Below the pieces are notes generated by a model. It worked only from the letters and a program-made list of their open reading frames with translations, did not search any database and was not told the DNA's origin. From Bdellovibrionales bacterium (GTDB taxonomy: Bacteria; Bdellovibrionota; UBA1018; CAIMNF01), in the NCBI GenBank assembly GCA_947457605.1, contig CANGWP010000053.1:1-13265 (forward strand): DNA of 13,265 nt, written 5' to 3'. This document shows positions 7,019-13,265 of this stretch, piece after piece; within the stretch, counting starts at the first letter, position 1; each line of letters begins with the position of its first letter. A program made the position numbers and the translations under genes.

Positions 7019-7102
7019 ATGACCAATCGTCGGGGGCTTTTGGATGTACCCATTTTTGTTTGGAAGGTCCTTCCCCTTTTGCTAAAACCTAGCCCACCAT
7101 GA
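7019..7102 (+). CDS. Candidate 27-codon leader peptide coupled to mutS
   Basis: A short open frame begins at ATG 7019, 7 nt after AAGAGG, and ends at TGA 7100-7102, so its stop overlaps the mutS start as ATGA. It encodes 27 residues: a basic start (MTNRRG), a hydrophobic middle with V, I, F, W and L, and a proline-rich end (KPSPP). mutS has no Shine-Dalgarno of its own, so ribosomes ending here could re-initiate on mutS. The same 4-bp overlap occurs at miaB/gamma-CA and mutS/kup, so coupling appears common in this genome. I recognise no family. A frame this short could be chance, and proline runs near a stop might stall ribosomes. The frame, overlap and spacing are seen; the role is inferred. 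Confidence 0.4.
   Translation: MTNRRGLLDVPIFVWKVLPLLLKPSPP
7060..7088 (+). promoter_or_regulatory. Weak candidate promoter just ahead of mutS
   Basis: TTGGAA (7060-7065), 17-bp spacer, TAAAAC (7083-7088) preceded by TG as in an extended -10. Transcription would begin around 7095, only a few bases before ATG 7099, giving a nearly leaderless mRNA. This competes with the leader-ORF model. Each box matches consensus at only 4 of 6 positions. Confidence 0.25.
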
Positions 7103-9711
7103 CATTCAGGCTTGATCCGGGCGCTCCCGAGTGCTCAACACCATTGATGAAACAGTTTTTGCGCCTTAAGGAACAAGCCCCAGATTCGATTCTTTTTTTC
7201 CGGATGGGTGATTTTTATGAACTCTTCGGAGAAGACGCGGTCCTGGCCGCTCCGATCTTGGGAGTGACACTCACTTCGCGAGACAAGCGAAGCGAAAATC
7301 CGATCCCGATGGCAGGCGTTCCCTTCCACAGCGCGACCGCCTACATTCAAAAACTCCTGAGCCACGGCAAAAAAGTCGCAATTGCTGAACAAATTCTCCC
7401 CGAGGGAGTTTCCGCGGATCAGATCAAAGGGATCGTCGAGAGAAGAATCATCCGAACCTTTTCTCCTGCCGTGCAATTCGAACTGGGCGATGGAAACCGG
7501 CCCAGATTTCTCGCAACACTCTCTCCAGCAGAGGGAAAAGCCTATTGCCTTGCCCTTTTGGAACCTGCCACAGGTGAGATTCGTTTGAGTGCGGCGGCTT
7601 CTCTTGACCGACTTTTGTCTGAGCCCAGGCTTTCCGACATTCGCCACTTTTTGAACAGCTCCTCCAAAACCCCGATCGAGCTTCTTGAGCTGCTGGAATC
7701 CCGCGGTTCTGTGTTGATCGAGGATGTCGTCTCCAATCTGGTTTCCTCAAGCGAAGAGCTCCCGCTCCTGCAGCGCCAGTTTGAAAAATTGGTGCTTCAT
7801 CCCCTTCTTGAATCGGCTGCTGCAAGAAGGTCTCTTGCGGTTCTGGTTCAGTACGTGCTCCGCTCGCAGGGGCAGGAACGCCTGGCCCACCTGCACGAGC
7901 CAAAACCGATCACCGAAAGCGACCGTATGAGTGTGGGACCCGAAACCCATGCCCATCTCGACACTGCGGATTTGTTTCAGAACATTTCCGCCTGTGCCAC
8001 CTCCATGGGTTCCCGGTTTTTGCAAGGCGAGCTTTTTGCTCCCTTGAAAGATCTGAAAACCCTGAAACTTCGTCAACAAGCTGTGCAGGAACTTTCAAAA
8101 GAATCATTACTTGCAAGCCAACTCAATCAGGACCTGAAACAAGTGTATGATCTCGACCGGATTCTGGGACGGATCTCCGCAGGCCTTGCGCACCCGCGCG
8201 ACACCTATGCGTTTGGCACTTCACTTGCGGCCGCATTCCGATTCACCGACCGTCTTGCGGGCCTGAACTCCCCTGATTTGAAGGAGCTTTTTGAGGCTTT
8301 CGCATCCACGCGCGAAATCCTGGCCCCCCTTTCCGAGCGAGTTCTCAATACCCAAAAATCCGATGCGCCCACTCACACCCGCGAAGGGAACATCTTCGAG
8401 CGCGGGACTGACAGGGAGCTCGATCGTTTGATTGATCTCACCACCGAAGGCGAGCGTTTTTTGATCGAGCTTGAGACCCGGGAGCGGGAGGCCACGGGCA
8501 TCTCCTCGCTCAAAGTGAAATACAATCGCGTTTTTGGCTATTTTATCGAGATTTCGAGTGCAAATTTGAAGCTCGTGCCCGCTCACTACCAGCGCAAGCA
8601 AACCATGGTGGGAGGCGAACGCTTCTTCACCGAAGAGCTCAAAAAATTTGAGGAAGAAATTCTCTCTGCCTCCACCCGCCAACGTGCGCTTGAAGCAAAG
8701 CTTTTTGAAACCCTGGTGCAGGATCTGAGAGACGTTTCAGAAGCAAGCAAGCGACTCTCCGCTGCAATCGGGGTGCTCGATGGCCTGGTATCCTTGTCAT
8801 TTCTGGCCTCAAGACCCGGCTGGACTTTTCCAAAGATCGATGACGGCTTCGGGTTTGTCCTTAAGGGTTCACGCCACCCTGTGGTGGATTCCGTGCTCAA
8901 GGGCTCTTTTGTTCCGAATGATGTCGAGATGGATCAGTCAGGATCGCGAACGCTGATCATCACCGGCCCGAACATGGGCGGGAAGTCCACCCTCATGCGC
9001 CAAATGGCCCAGATCATCCTCTTAGGCCAAATCGGCGCCCCAGTCCCCGCACTCGAGGCGCACTGGGGAGTTTTCCACTCGCTCTTCACCCGCATCGGAG
9101 CTCACGATGCGATTGCCAAGGGCCAAAGCACCTTCATGGTCGAGATGGTGGAACTTGCTCACATCTTGAATCATGCGGACGCCAGATCCTTTGTGGTTCT
9201 TGATGAAATCGGCCGCGGAACATCGACCTACGATGGAATGAGCGTTGCTCAGGCGGCTCTGGAATATCTCCACGAGAAATCAAGTGCCAGAATCGTGTTC
9301 GCCACCCATTACCACGAACTCACCGCCCTTGAGGCAAAGCACACCGGCATCCGGAATGCCTATATGAAGGTTCTGGACAAAAACGGGAAGCTCACGTTTC
9401 TCTATGAAATGGCGCTCGGCAAATCCTCGAAGAGTTTTGGGATTCAGGTCGCAGAGCTTGCGGGTCTCCCGAAGGAGGTGGTCAAGAAGTCCTGGACGAT
9501 TCTCAAGGATCTCGAGAAACCGACAAAGGCGTCGGTGGATCCTTCCCCGCAATTCTCACTGTTTGAGTCGATTCCGGAACCCATGGTTCCGGGACGCGAC
9601 GAGCTTCGAGAAGAGCTCAATTCGATTGACGTAAACCTCATCCGCCCGATTGATGCAATCCAACTCCTCTCCGGGCTGAAAGACAGACATCTCGGAGCAA
9701 AGTCCCCATGA
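7099..9711 (+). CDS. mutS: DNA mismatch repair protein MutS
   Basis: 870 aa, close to E. coli MutS (853). It recognises mispairs and small loops and recruits MutL. The N-terminal mismatch domain has F39-x-E41 in GDFYELF, the Phe-Glu pair that contacts the mispair. Connector, lever and clamp domains follow (about 130-600). The ABC-type ATPase has Walker A GPNMGGKST (623-631, K629) and Walker B FVVLDEIG (D702, E703), followed by the signature region with GTSTYDG and FATHYHEL. QFSLF at 818-822 matches the beta-clamp-binding consensus, as QMSLL does near the end of E. coli MutS. The C-terminus keeps the short helical tetramerisation-type end (IRPIDAIQLL). ATG 7099 is the first start after an in-frame stop at 7090-7092 and preserves the usual TPLMKQFLRLK start, but it has no Shine-Dalgarno. 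kup follows with a 4-bp overlap. Confidence 0.97.
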   Translation: MTFRLDPGAPECSTPLMKQFLRLKEQAPDSILFFRMGDFYELFGEDAVLAAPILGVTLTSRDKRSENPIPMAGVPFHSATAYIQKLLSHGKKVAIAEQILPEGVSADQIKGIVERRIIRTFSPAVQFELGDGNRPRFLATLSPAEGKAYCLALLEPATGEIRLSAAASLDRLLSEPRLSDIRHFLNSSSKTPIELLELLESRGSVLIEDVVSNLVSSSEELPLLQRQFEKLVLHPLLESAAARRSLAVLVQYVLRSQGQERLAHLHEPKPITESDRMSVGPETHAHLDTADLFQNISACATSMGSRFLQGELFAPLKDLKTLKLRQQAVQELSKESLLASQLNQDLKQVYDLDRILGRISAGLAHPRDTYAFGTSLAAAFRFTDRLAGLNSPDLKELFEAFASTREILAPLSERVLNTQKSDAPTHTREGNIFERGTDRELDRLIDLTTEGERFLIELETREREATGISSLKVKYNRVFGYFIEISSANLKLVPAHYQRKQTMVGGERFFTEELKKFEEEILSASTRQRALEAKLFETLVQDLRDVSEASKRLSAAIGVLDGLVSLSFLASRPGWTFPKIDDGFGFVLKGSRHPVVDSVLKGSFVPNDVEMDQSGSRTLIITGPNMGGKSTLMRQMAQIILLGQIGAPVPALEAHWGVFHSLFTRIGAHDAIAKGQSTFMVEMVELAHILNHADARSFVVLDEIGRGTSTYDGMSVAQAALEYLHEKSSARIVFATHYHELTALEAKHTGIRNAYMKVLDKNGKLTFLYEMALGKSSKSFGIQVAELAGLPKEVVKKSWTILKDLEKPTKASVDPSPQFSLFESIPEPMVPGRDELREELNSIDVNLIRPIDAIQLLSGLKDRHLGAKSP
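9694..9697 (+). promoter_or_regulatory. Candidate ribosome binding site of kup within mutS
   Basis: GGAG ten bases before ATG 9708, inside the last codons of mutS. The spacing is slightly long. With the ATGA overlap it suggests that translation of kup is coupled to mutS. Confidence 0.45.
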
Positions 9712-11606
9712 AAGCAAAATCATCCCGTAGAATGCTACCCCTGACCCTCGGGGCGCTTGGTGTCGTGTTCGGTGACATCGGAACCAGTCCTCTTTATACC
9801 ATCAGCGAATGCGTAAACCCGACTCATGGAGTAAGCGCGCAGATTCCCGTCAATCTTTTCGGACTTGTATCGTTGATCTTTTGGTCTCTCATGCTCGTGG
9901 TGACCTTGAAGTACATTTTCTTCCTCATGCGCGCTGACAACCGGGGTGAGGGCGGGATCATGGCACTCATGGCGCTACTCCCCGACCACCTTAAGGTTCC
10001 AAAGCCAGGGCAAGTGGGTATCGCGGCACTATTCGTGATCGCGGGAGCCTCTCTTCTTTTCGGAGACGGGGTGATCACTCCTGCAATCTCCGTATTATCG
10101 GCAGTCGAAGGTCTCAAGGTCGTTTCACCCGAACTCGAGCGATTTGTCGTTCCCCTCACCGTCTTGATTCTGATTGGTCTCTTCGGTGTTCAAAAAAGTG
10201 GCACCCACAAAATCGGGAGCTATTTCGGCCCGATCATGTTGATCTGGTTCGGGGCGCTTGGAATCCTTGGTCTTATTCACATCTTTGATGCTCCCGAAGT
10301 GCTCCGAGCGCTGTCCCCCTCCTATGCAATCGGTTTCTTCCAGGATCATGGGACTCACGCCTTTCGGATGCTTGGCTCCGTCGTACTCGCGGTCACCGGG
10401 GGAGAAGCGCTGTACGCCGATATGGGGCACTTTGGACGAAAGCCCATTCAAATTGCTTGGCTCTTCCTTGTGTTTCCCTGTTTGATCCTGAATTACCTTG
10501 GACAGGGTGCCCTTTTGATTTCGCATCCCGAGCTTGCCTCCAGCCCCTTCTACGGGATGGTTCCGGAACGGCTTCTTTACCCCATGATCTTCCTTGCCAC
10601 CGCCGCAACGGTGATTGCCTCCCAAGCCCTGATCTCCGGAGCCTATTCGCTCTCGAGTCAGGCAATCCGTCTTGGGTTCTTTCCACGCCTGACCGTGAAG
10701 CACACATCCGAGGAAGGGGAAGGACAAATCTATGTTCCCTTCATCAACACCACTCTTGCCATTCTGTGCATTTGGCTGGTTCTTGAATTCCAAGCCTCAA
10801 GCAAACTCGCAGCAGCGTACGGCCTCGCAGTAACCGGTACCATGACGATCACGTCGTTGATTTTCTTTCTGGTCACCCGGTACCGATGGAAATGGAATCC
10901 GATTCTGTCATTTGGCGTGCTACTTCTTTTTCTGTCCGTGGATCTGCCGTTTTTCATAGCCAATTCCCTGAAACTTCTGGACGGAGGCTGGATTCCCGTC
11001 TTCATCGGCACTTTCTTTTTTCTGATCATGTGGACCTGGAAAATGGGGCGAAGTCTTCTTTCCAAGCATTTTGAGGAAAACTCTCCGCCCTTGGATGATT
11101 TTCTCGCCAACATCCACTCCAAGGTGAGCTTCCGTGTGCCCGGGACAGGCGTCTTCATGGCATCAAATTCAAACGGCGTTCCTCCGGTGGTGATGCGAAT
11201 GGTGAACCGATTCCGATCCCTTCATCAGCGCGTGATTCTTCTTACCGTAACTTCCGAAAACGTTCCCTACGCATGCAAGCCTAACTGCGAGGGCGACCGG
11301 GTACAGGTCTCCGAATTATCCCATGGCTTTTACCGTGTGATCATCAAGTATGGGTTCATGGAGCTTCCCGACATTCCACGAGTCATGAAAGTCGCCTTCG
11401 AGAAGCTCGGCCTTCCCGATCAGAACGCCGATGACATCCTCTACGTTCTTGGCCATGAGACCTTTGTGGAACGAAATGCCGGAGAAATGTCGAGAGCAAA
11501 GCAGGCAATCTTCTCGTTCCTGTCCCGAAACGCAAGGAATGCCACTGATTACTTCGGTCTGCCTCCCCAGCAGGTCCTGGAGCTCGGAACTCAAATCGAT
11601 CTTTAG
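9708..11606 (+). CDS. kup: Low-affinity potassium transporter Kup (K+/H+ symporter)
   Basis: 632 aa (E. coli Kup 622). Inner-membrane potassium uptake of the Kup/HAK/KT family, coupled to protons. The family start motif GDIGTSPLY is at 22-30 with D23, a residue implicated in proton coupling. GDGVITPAISVLSAVEG (119-135) contains E134, and GGEALYADMGHFG contains E233; both acidic positions are conserved in the family. About twelve hydrophobic membrane segments fill residues 10 to about 455, followed by a soluble cytoplasmic C-terminal domain (about 480-632). The ATG overlaps the mutS TGA (ATGA); a GGAG lies 10 nt upstream. The pairing with mutS has no obvious functional logic and may only reflect a shared transcript. 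At the 3' end its TAG shares bases with the stop of the convergent lipoprotein gene, leaving no room for a terminator between them. Confidence 0.95.
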   Translation: MKAKSSRRMLPLTLGALGVVFGDIGTSPLYTISECVNPTHGVSAQIPVNLFGLVSLIFWSLMLVVTLKYIFFLMRADNRGEGGIMALMALLPDHLKVPKPGQVGIAALFVIAGASLLFGDGVITPAISVLSAVEGLKVVSPELERFVVPLTVLILIGLFGVQKSGTHKIGSYFGPIMLIWFGALGILGLIHIFDAPEVLRALSPSYAIGFFQDHGTHAFRMLGSVVLAVTGGEALYADMGHFGRKPIQIAWLFLVFPCLILNYLGQGALLISHPELASSPFYGMVPERLLYPMIFLATAATVIASQALISGAYSLSSQAIRLGFFPRLTVKHTSEEGEGQIYVPFINTTLAILCIWLVLEFQASSKLAAAYGLAVTGTMTITSLIFFLVTRYRWKWNPILSFGVLLLFLSVDLPFFIANSLKLLDGGWIPVFIGTFFFLIMWTWKMGRSLLSKHFEENSPPLDDFLANIHSKVSFRVPGTGVFMASNSNGVPPVVMRMVNRFRSLHQRVILLTVTSENVPYACKPNCEGDRVQVSELSHGFYRVIIKYGFMELPDIPRVMKVAFEKLGLPDQNADDILYVLGHETFVERNAGEMSRAKQAIFSFLSRNARNATDYFGLPPQQVLELGTQIDL

Positions 11607-13093
11607 CGGATTGCCTCGAACTCCGAAGAATTCGCTCGAACCATGAAAGAACTTCCACTGCCGGACGGGAAAATGGTGCTATCGGATGTTCCGAACAGCA
11701 CGAACTGGGTTCCTGACTTCACGAGTGATCCACAGGTCTCCTTGTTGTTGGTGCGTGCAGAACCAAGGGTCACATTCCCGAGCTGGGATTGACCCAGAAG
11801 CGTTCCAGTTTGGGAAAGTCGGATCAACACAAGATCCCCCTTTCCTTGAACGGCATCTCCACCGGCAACGGCCCCACCCCCCTGGGATTCAAGCAGATTT
11901 CCCATGGTCTCCGCGCAAACCAATAATTGGGATGTGTCGCCAATGGGAATCACCCCCTTGCCTACATCCACTTTTCCGGCTCCGGCAAAGGAGGCTCCCC
12001 AGACCCTTGTCCATTGAAGCGCACCGCCCGAAGAAAGCTTTGAGACAAAGACATCTCCAAGGCCTGCCGGAGCCTCGCTGTTCAAAGACGCGTCAGTGTT
12101 CTTTCCATAACTCGATGTGGTCGAACCCGTGATGAACACCTCTCCCGACGAACCCGTGCTTAGATCAAATAAAACATCGGCCCCCTGCCCCTTGCCTGAT
12201 GCGAGAGTGACCCGTCCAAGCTGTTTGTTGTAGACGAGCGTCCCGCTCGAAGAATATGCGCTTACGACCACGTCCTTGAAATTCGCGGTGGGACAGGCCA
12301 GTGCCGCATTGTAGCCGGCCTCGGTTGTCAGGCCTGCATTGACTTCAAACAAGTTTCCGCAAGTGTGACCACCCGCCAGGATCTGCCCCTGGGAGTTTAC
12401 CACAACCTTCCGGTACTCCTCGTCGTTAGAGCTTCCGTTAAGTTTCTGCCACAGGAGTTGTCCATTCCCATCAAGTTTCAAAAGAAGGGCGTCATAGTTG
12501 CCGGCATTTGTGAGTCCAAAATGACTCCTGCTCCGCCCCGCAATATAGATATTCCCTGAGGCATCCACTGCGACATCAAAAAAATCTTCCCGCTGATTGG
12601 TGTTTGCCGAACCCAAGGTGGTCTGCCCGAATTGCTTTACCCACACTCTTGTTCCATTCAAAGAATATCTGGCAACGAATCCGTCCCCGAGGCCGCCCTG
12701 AATCTCCCCAAGATTTCCGGTGGTGTGACCGACAATGATCACATCATTTGGAGGCAAAAAGGCGATCGCGCTCGTCACTGTGTAGCCTCCGGAGGCAAGA
12801 GTGATTTTCGGCAAATCCCCCACCTCCCGCACCCGCACCCCATCGCTGGTAAGGACGGTAAAGCAGAAGTTGAAGAGAGAGGCTCCCGCACAACCCAGCG
12901 CTGCATACCCACTGGACAATGGAACGGATCTCGATGCATGGGGAAGCTTCAAGGAAATCTCGGTCGGAGGAACAGGACCTGTCCCGACCCGCTCCCCGGT
13001 TGCCAGATTCTGCTGAACACTTCGGATTTCCGTACAAGCGGTCAAAACCAAAAGTATGCCCAATGCGATTCTTTCGCTCCAATGGTCACTCAT
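11603..13093 (-). CDS. Putative outer-membrane lipoprotein with beta-propeller (SBBP-like) repeats
   Basis: 496 aa. The N-terminus is a lipoprotein signal: R8, hydrophobic 9-19, lipobox LTAC with C20. Residue 21 is T rather than D, so outer-membrane sorting is expected under the E. coli rule. The rest is a string of beta-propeller repeats: blades at about 74-121, 137-188, 200-246, 274-326, 346-396 and 419-470, plus a lone strand at 481-488 that could close the ring. Recurring signatures are GNLxE (126-130, 246-250, 398-402), TLGS/TLAS (98-101, 159-162, 296-299, 442-445) and strands such as GDVFVSKLS and GDLVLIRLS. This resembles SBBP/bacterial propeller repeat proteins; function unknown, perhaps binding or adhesion. 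ATG 13093 is the only start after an in-frame TAG; GGGGG sits 8 nt upstream. It overlaps the preceding gene by 8 bp, suggesting co-translation. Confidence 0.8.
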   Translation of the reverse strand: MSDHWSERIALGILLVLTACTEIRSVQQNLATGERVGTGPVPPTEISLKLPHASRSVPLSSGYAALGCAGASLFNFCFTVLTSDGVRVREVGDLPKITLASGGYTVTSAIAFLPPNDVIIVGHTTGNLGEIQGGLGDGFVARYSLNGTRVWVKQFGQTTLGSANTNQREDFFDVAVDASGNIYIAGRSRSHFGLTNAGNYDALLLKLDGNGQLLWQKLNGSSNDEEYRKVVVNSQGQILAGGHTCGNLFEVNAGLTTEAGYNAALACPTANFKDVVVSAYSSSGTLVYNKQLGRVTLASGKGQGADVLFDLSTGSSGEVFITGSTTSSYGKNTDASLNSEAPAGLGDVFVSKLSSGGALQWTRVWGASFAGAGKVDVGKGVIPIGDTSQLLVCAETMGNLLESQGGGAVAGGDAVQGKGDLVLIRLSQTGTLLGQSQLGNVTLGSARTNNKETCGSLVKSGTQFVLFGTSDSTIFPSGSGSSFMVRANSSEFEAIR

Positions 13094-13265
13094 GGCACAT
13101 GCCCCCTAAGACTTCCTGAAGATCAAGTTGGTCGATTCGAGAGTCTCCATTGACATCAAAAGTGGAATTGCAGCTGGCGGTGCAGCCAAGACTCAACATG
13201 AAAGTTGTGATCTGGGTTCGGGTATAACAGCCCAAATTTGCCCCACCGTAGACGGTCGTAACGCC
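13086..13265 (-). CDS. C-terminal end of a protein with an EF-hand/dockerin-like calcium loop, partial
   Basis: An open frame enters from the right edge and ends at TGA 13086-13088, leaving 59 visible residues. Near the end, DVNGDSRIDQLD (residues 37-48 of the fragment) has acidic or amide groups at loop positions 1, 3, 5 and 12, as in EF-hands and in the dockerin type I loop (DxNxDGxxxxxD), and is followed by the helix LQEVLGG. Four cysteines (13, 28, 32, 57) suggest an extracytoplasmic, disulfide-bonded protein; this is inference. Only one loop is visible, whereas dockerins have two, so a lone calcium-binding end is equally possible. It overlaps the lipoprotein start by 8 bp. I do not recognise the full gene. 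Confidence 0.65.
   Translation of the reverse strand, partial: GVTTVYGGANLGCYTRTQITTFMLSLGCTASCNSTFDVNGDSRIDQLDLQEVLGGMCHE
13102..13106 (-). promoter_or_regulatory. Candidate ribosome binding site of the lipoprotein gene
   Basis: GGGGG (minus strand, in TTAGGGGG) eight bases before ATG 13093. It is a weak Shine-Dalgarno and lies within the upstream coding region. Confidence 0.35.

Larger units (their letters stand above)
6757..7098. other. Divergent intergenic region miaB / mutS
   Basis: 342 bp between the two divergent operons, which must hold both promoters. I see three AATT-centred palindromes (6873-6882, 6896-6905, 6982-6991), a stem-loop with a GCAA loop (6954-6971), an odd palindrome GGAAGGTCCTTCC (7062-7074) and a short leader ORF (7019-7102). 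No convincing sigma-70 promoter with both boxes well spaced stands out toward miaB. Toward mutS there is one weak candidate (7060-7088). No tRNA or other RNA gene is recognisable. Confidence 0.7.

Noticed and set aside
10125..10793. Minus-strand open frame of 222 codons
   Set aside because: It is antisense to kup membrane segments; its composition reflects the reverse complement of hydrophobic codons.
12632..13153. Plus-strand open frame of 173 codons
   Set aside because: It is antisense to the lipoprotein N-terminus and the overlap with the upstream gene; it has no signal or domain.

Overview
The window looks like chromosomal housekeeping DNA from a moderately GC-rich Gram-negative bacterium. 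Kup, DnaE, MiaB and MutS are all bacterial-type. A lipobox protein with beta-propeller repeats, a PilZ protein and an EF-hand/dockerin-like protein end would fit a Bdellovibrionota or delta-proteobacterium-like organism. That placement is an inference from style and gene content, not from a marker gene.

Left part, minus strand, read from 6756 down to 1: miaB (tRNA ms2i6A37 methylthiotransferase), a gamma-class carbonic-anhydrase-like hexapeptide protein with a His/Cys-rich tail, dnaE (replicative polymerase alpha subunit) and a PilZ (cyclic-di-GMP receptor) protein cut by the window edge. miaB and the gamma-CA gene overlap by 4 bp. The next gaps are 20 and 35 bp, with no terminator, so this reads as one operon.

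Centre: a 342-bp divergent intergenic region (6757-7098). It holds three AATT-centred palindromic elements, a hairpin with a GCAA loop, and a 27-codon leader ORF. The leader ORF's stop overlaps the mutS start, and mutS itself has no Shine-Dalgarno sequence.

Right part, plus strand: mutS (mismatch recognition) and kup (potassium uptake), overlapping by ATGA. kup runs tail-to-tail into a minus-strand lipoprotein gene, and the two stop codons share bases. The lipoprotein carries about six beta-propeller blades. Its start overlaps by 8 bp the end of another minus-strand gene that enters from the right edge and ends in an EF-hand/dockerin-like calcium loop.

How the genes fit together: DnaE and MutS both carry sliding-clamp-binding motifs (QSSLF and QFSLF) and sit back to back in divergent operons. 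The two right-hand genes look like a co-translated envelope pair. I see no CRISPR array, transposon, tRNA, rRNA or phage gene. The least conventional items are the mutS leader arrangement, the lipoprotein/EF-hand pair, the degenerate DnaE PHP site and the metal-binding-like tail on the gamma-CA protein.
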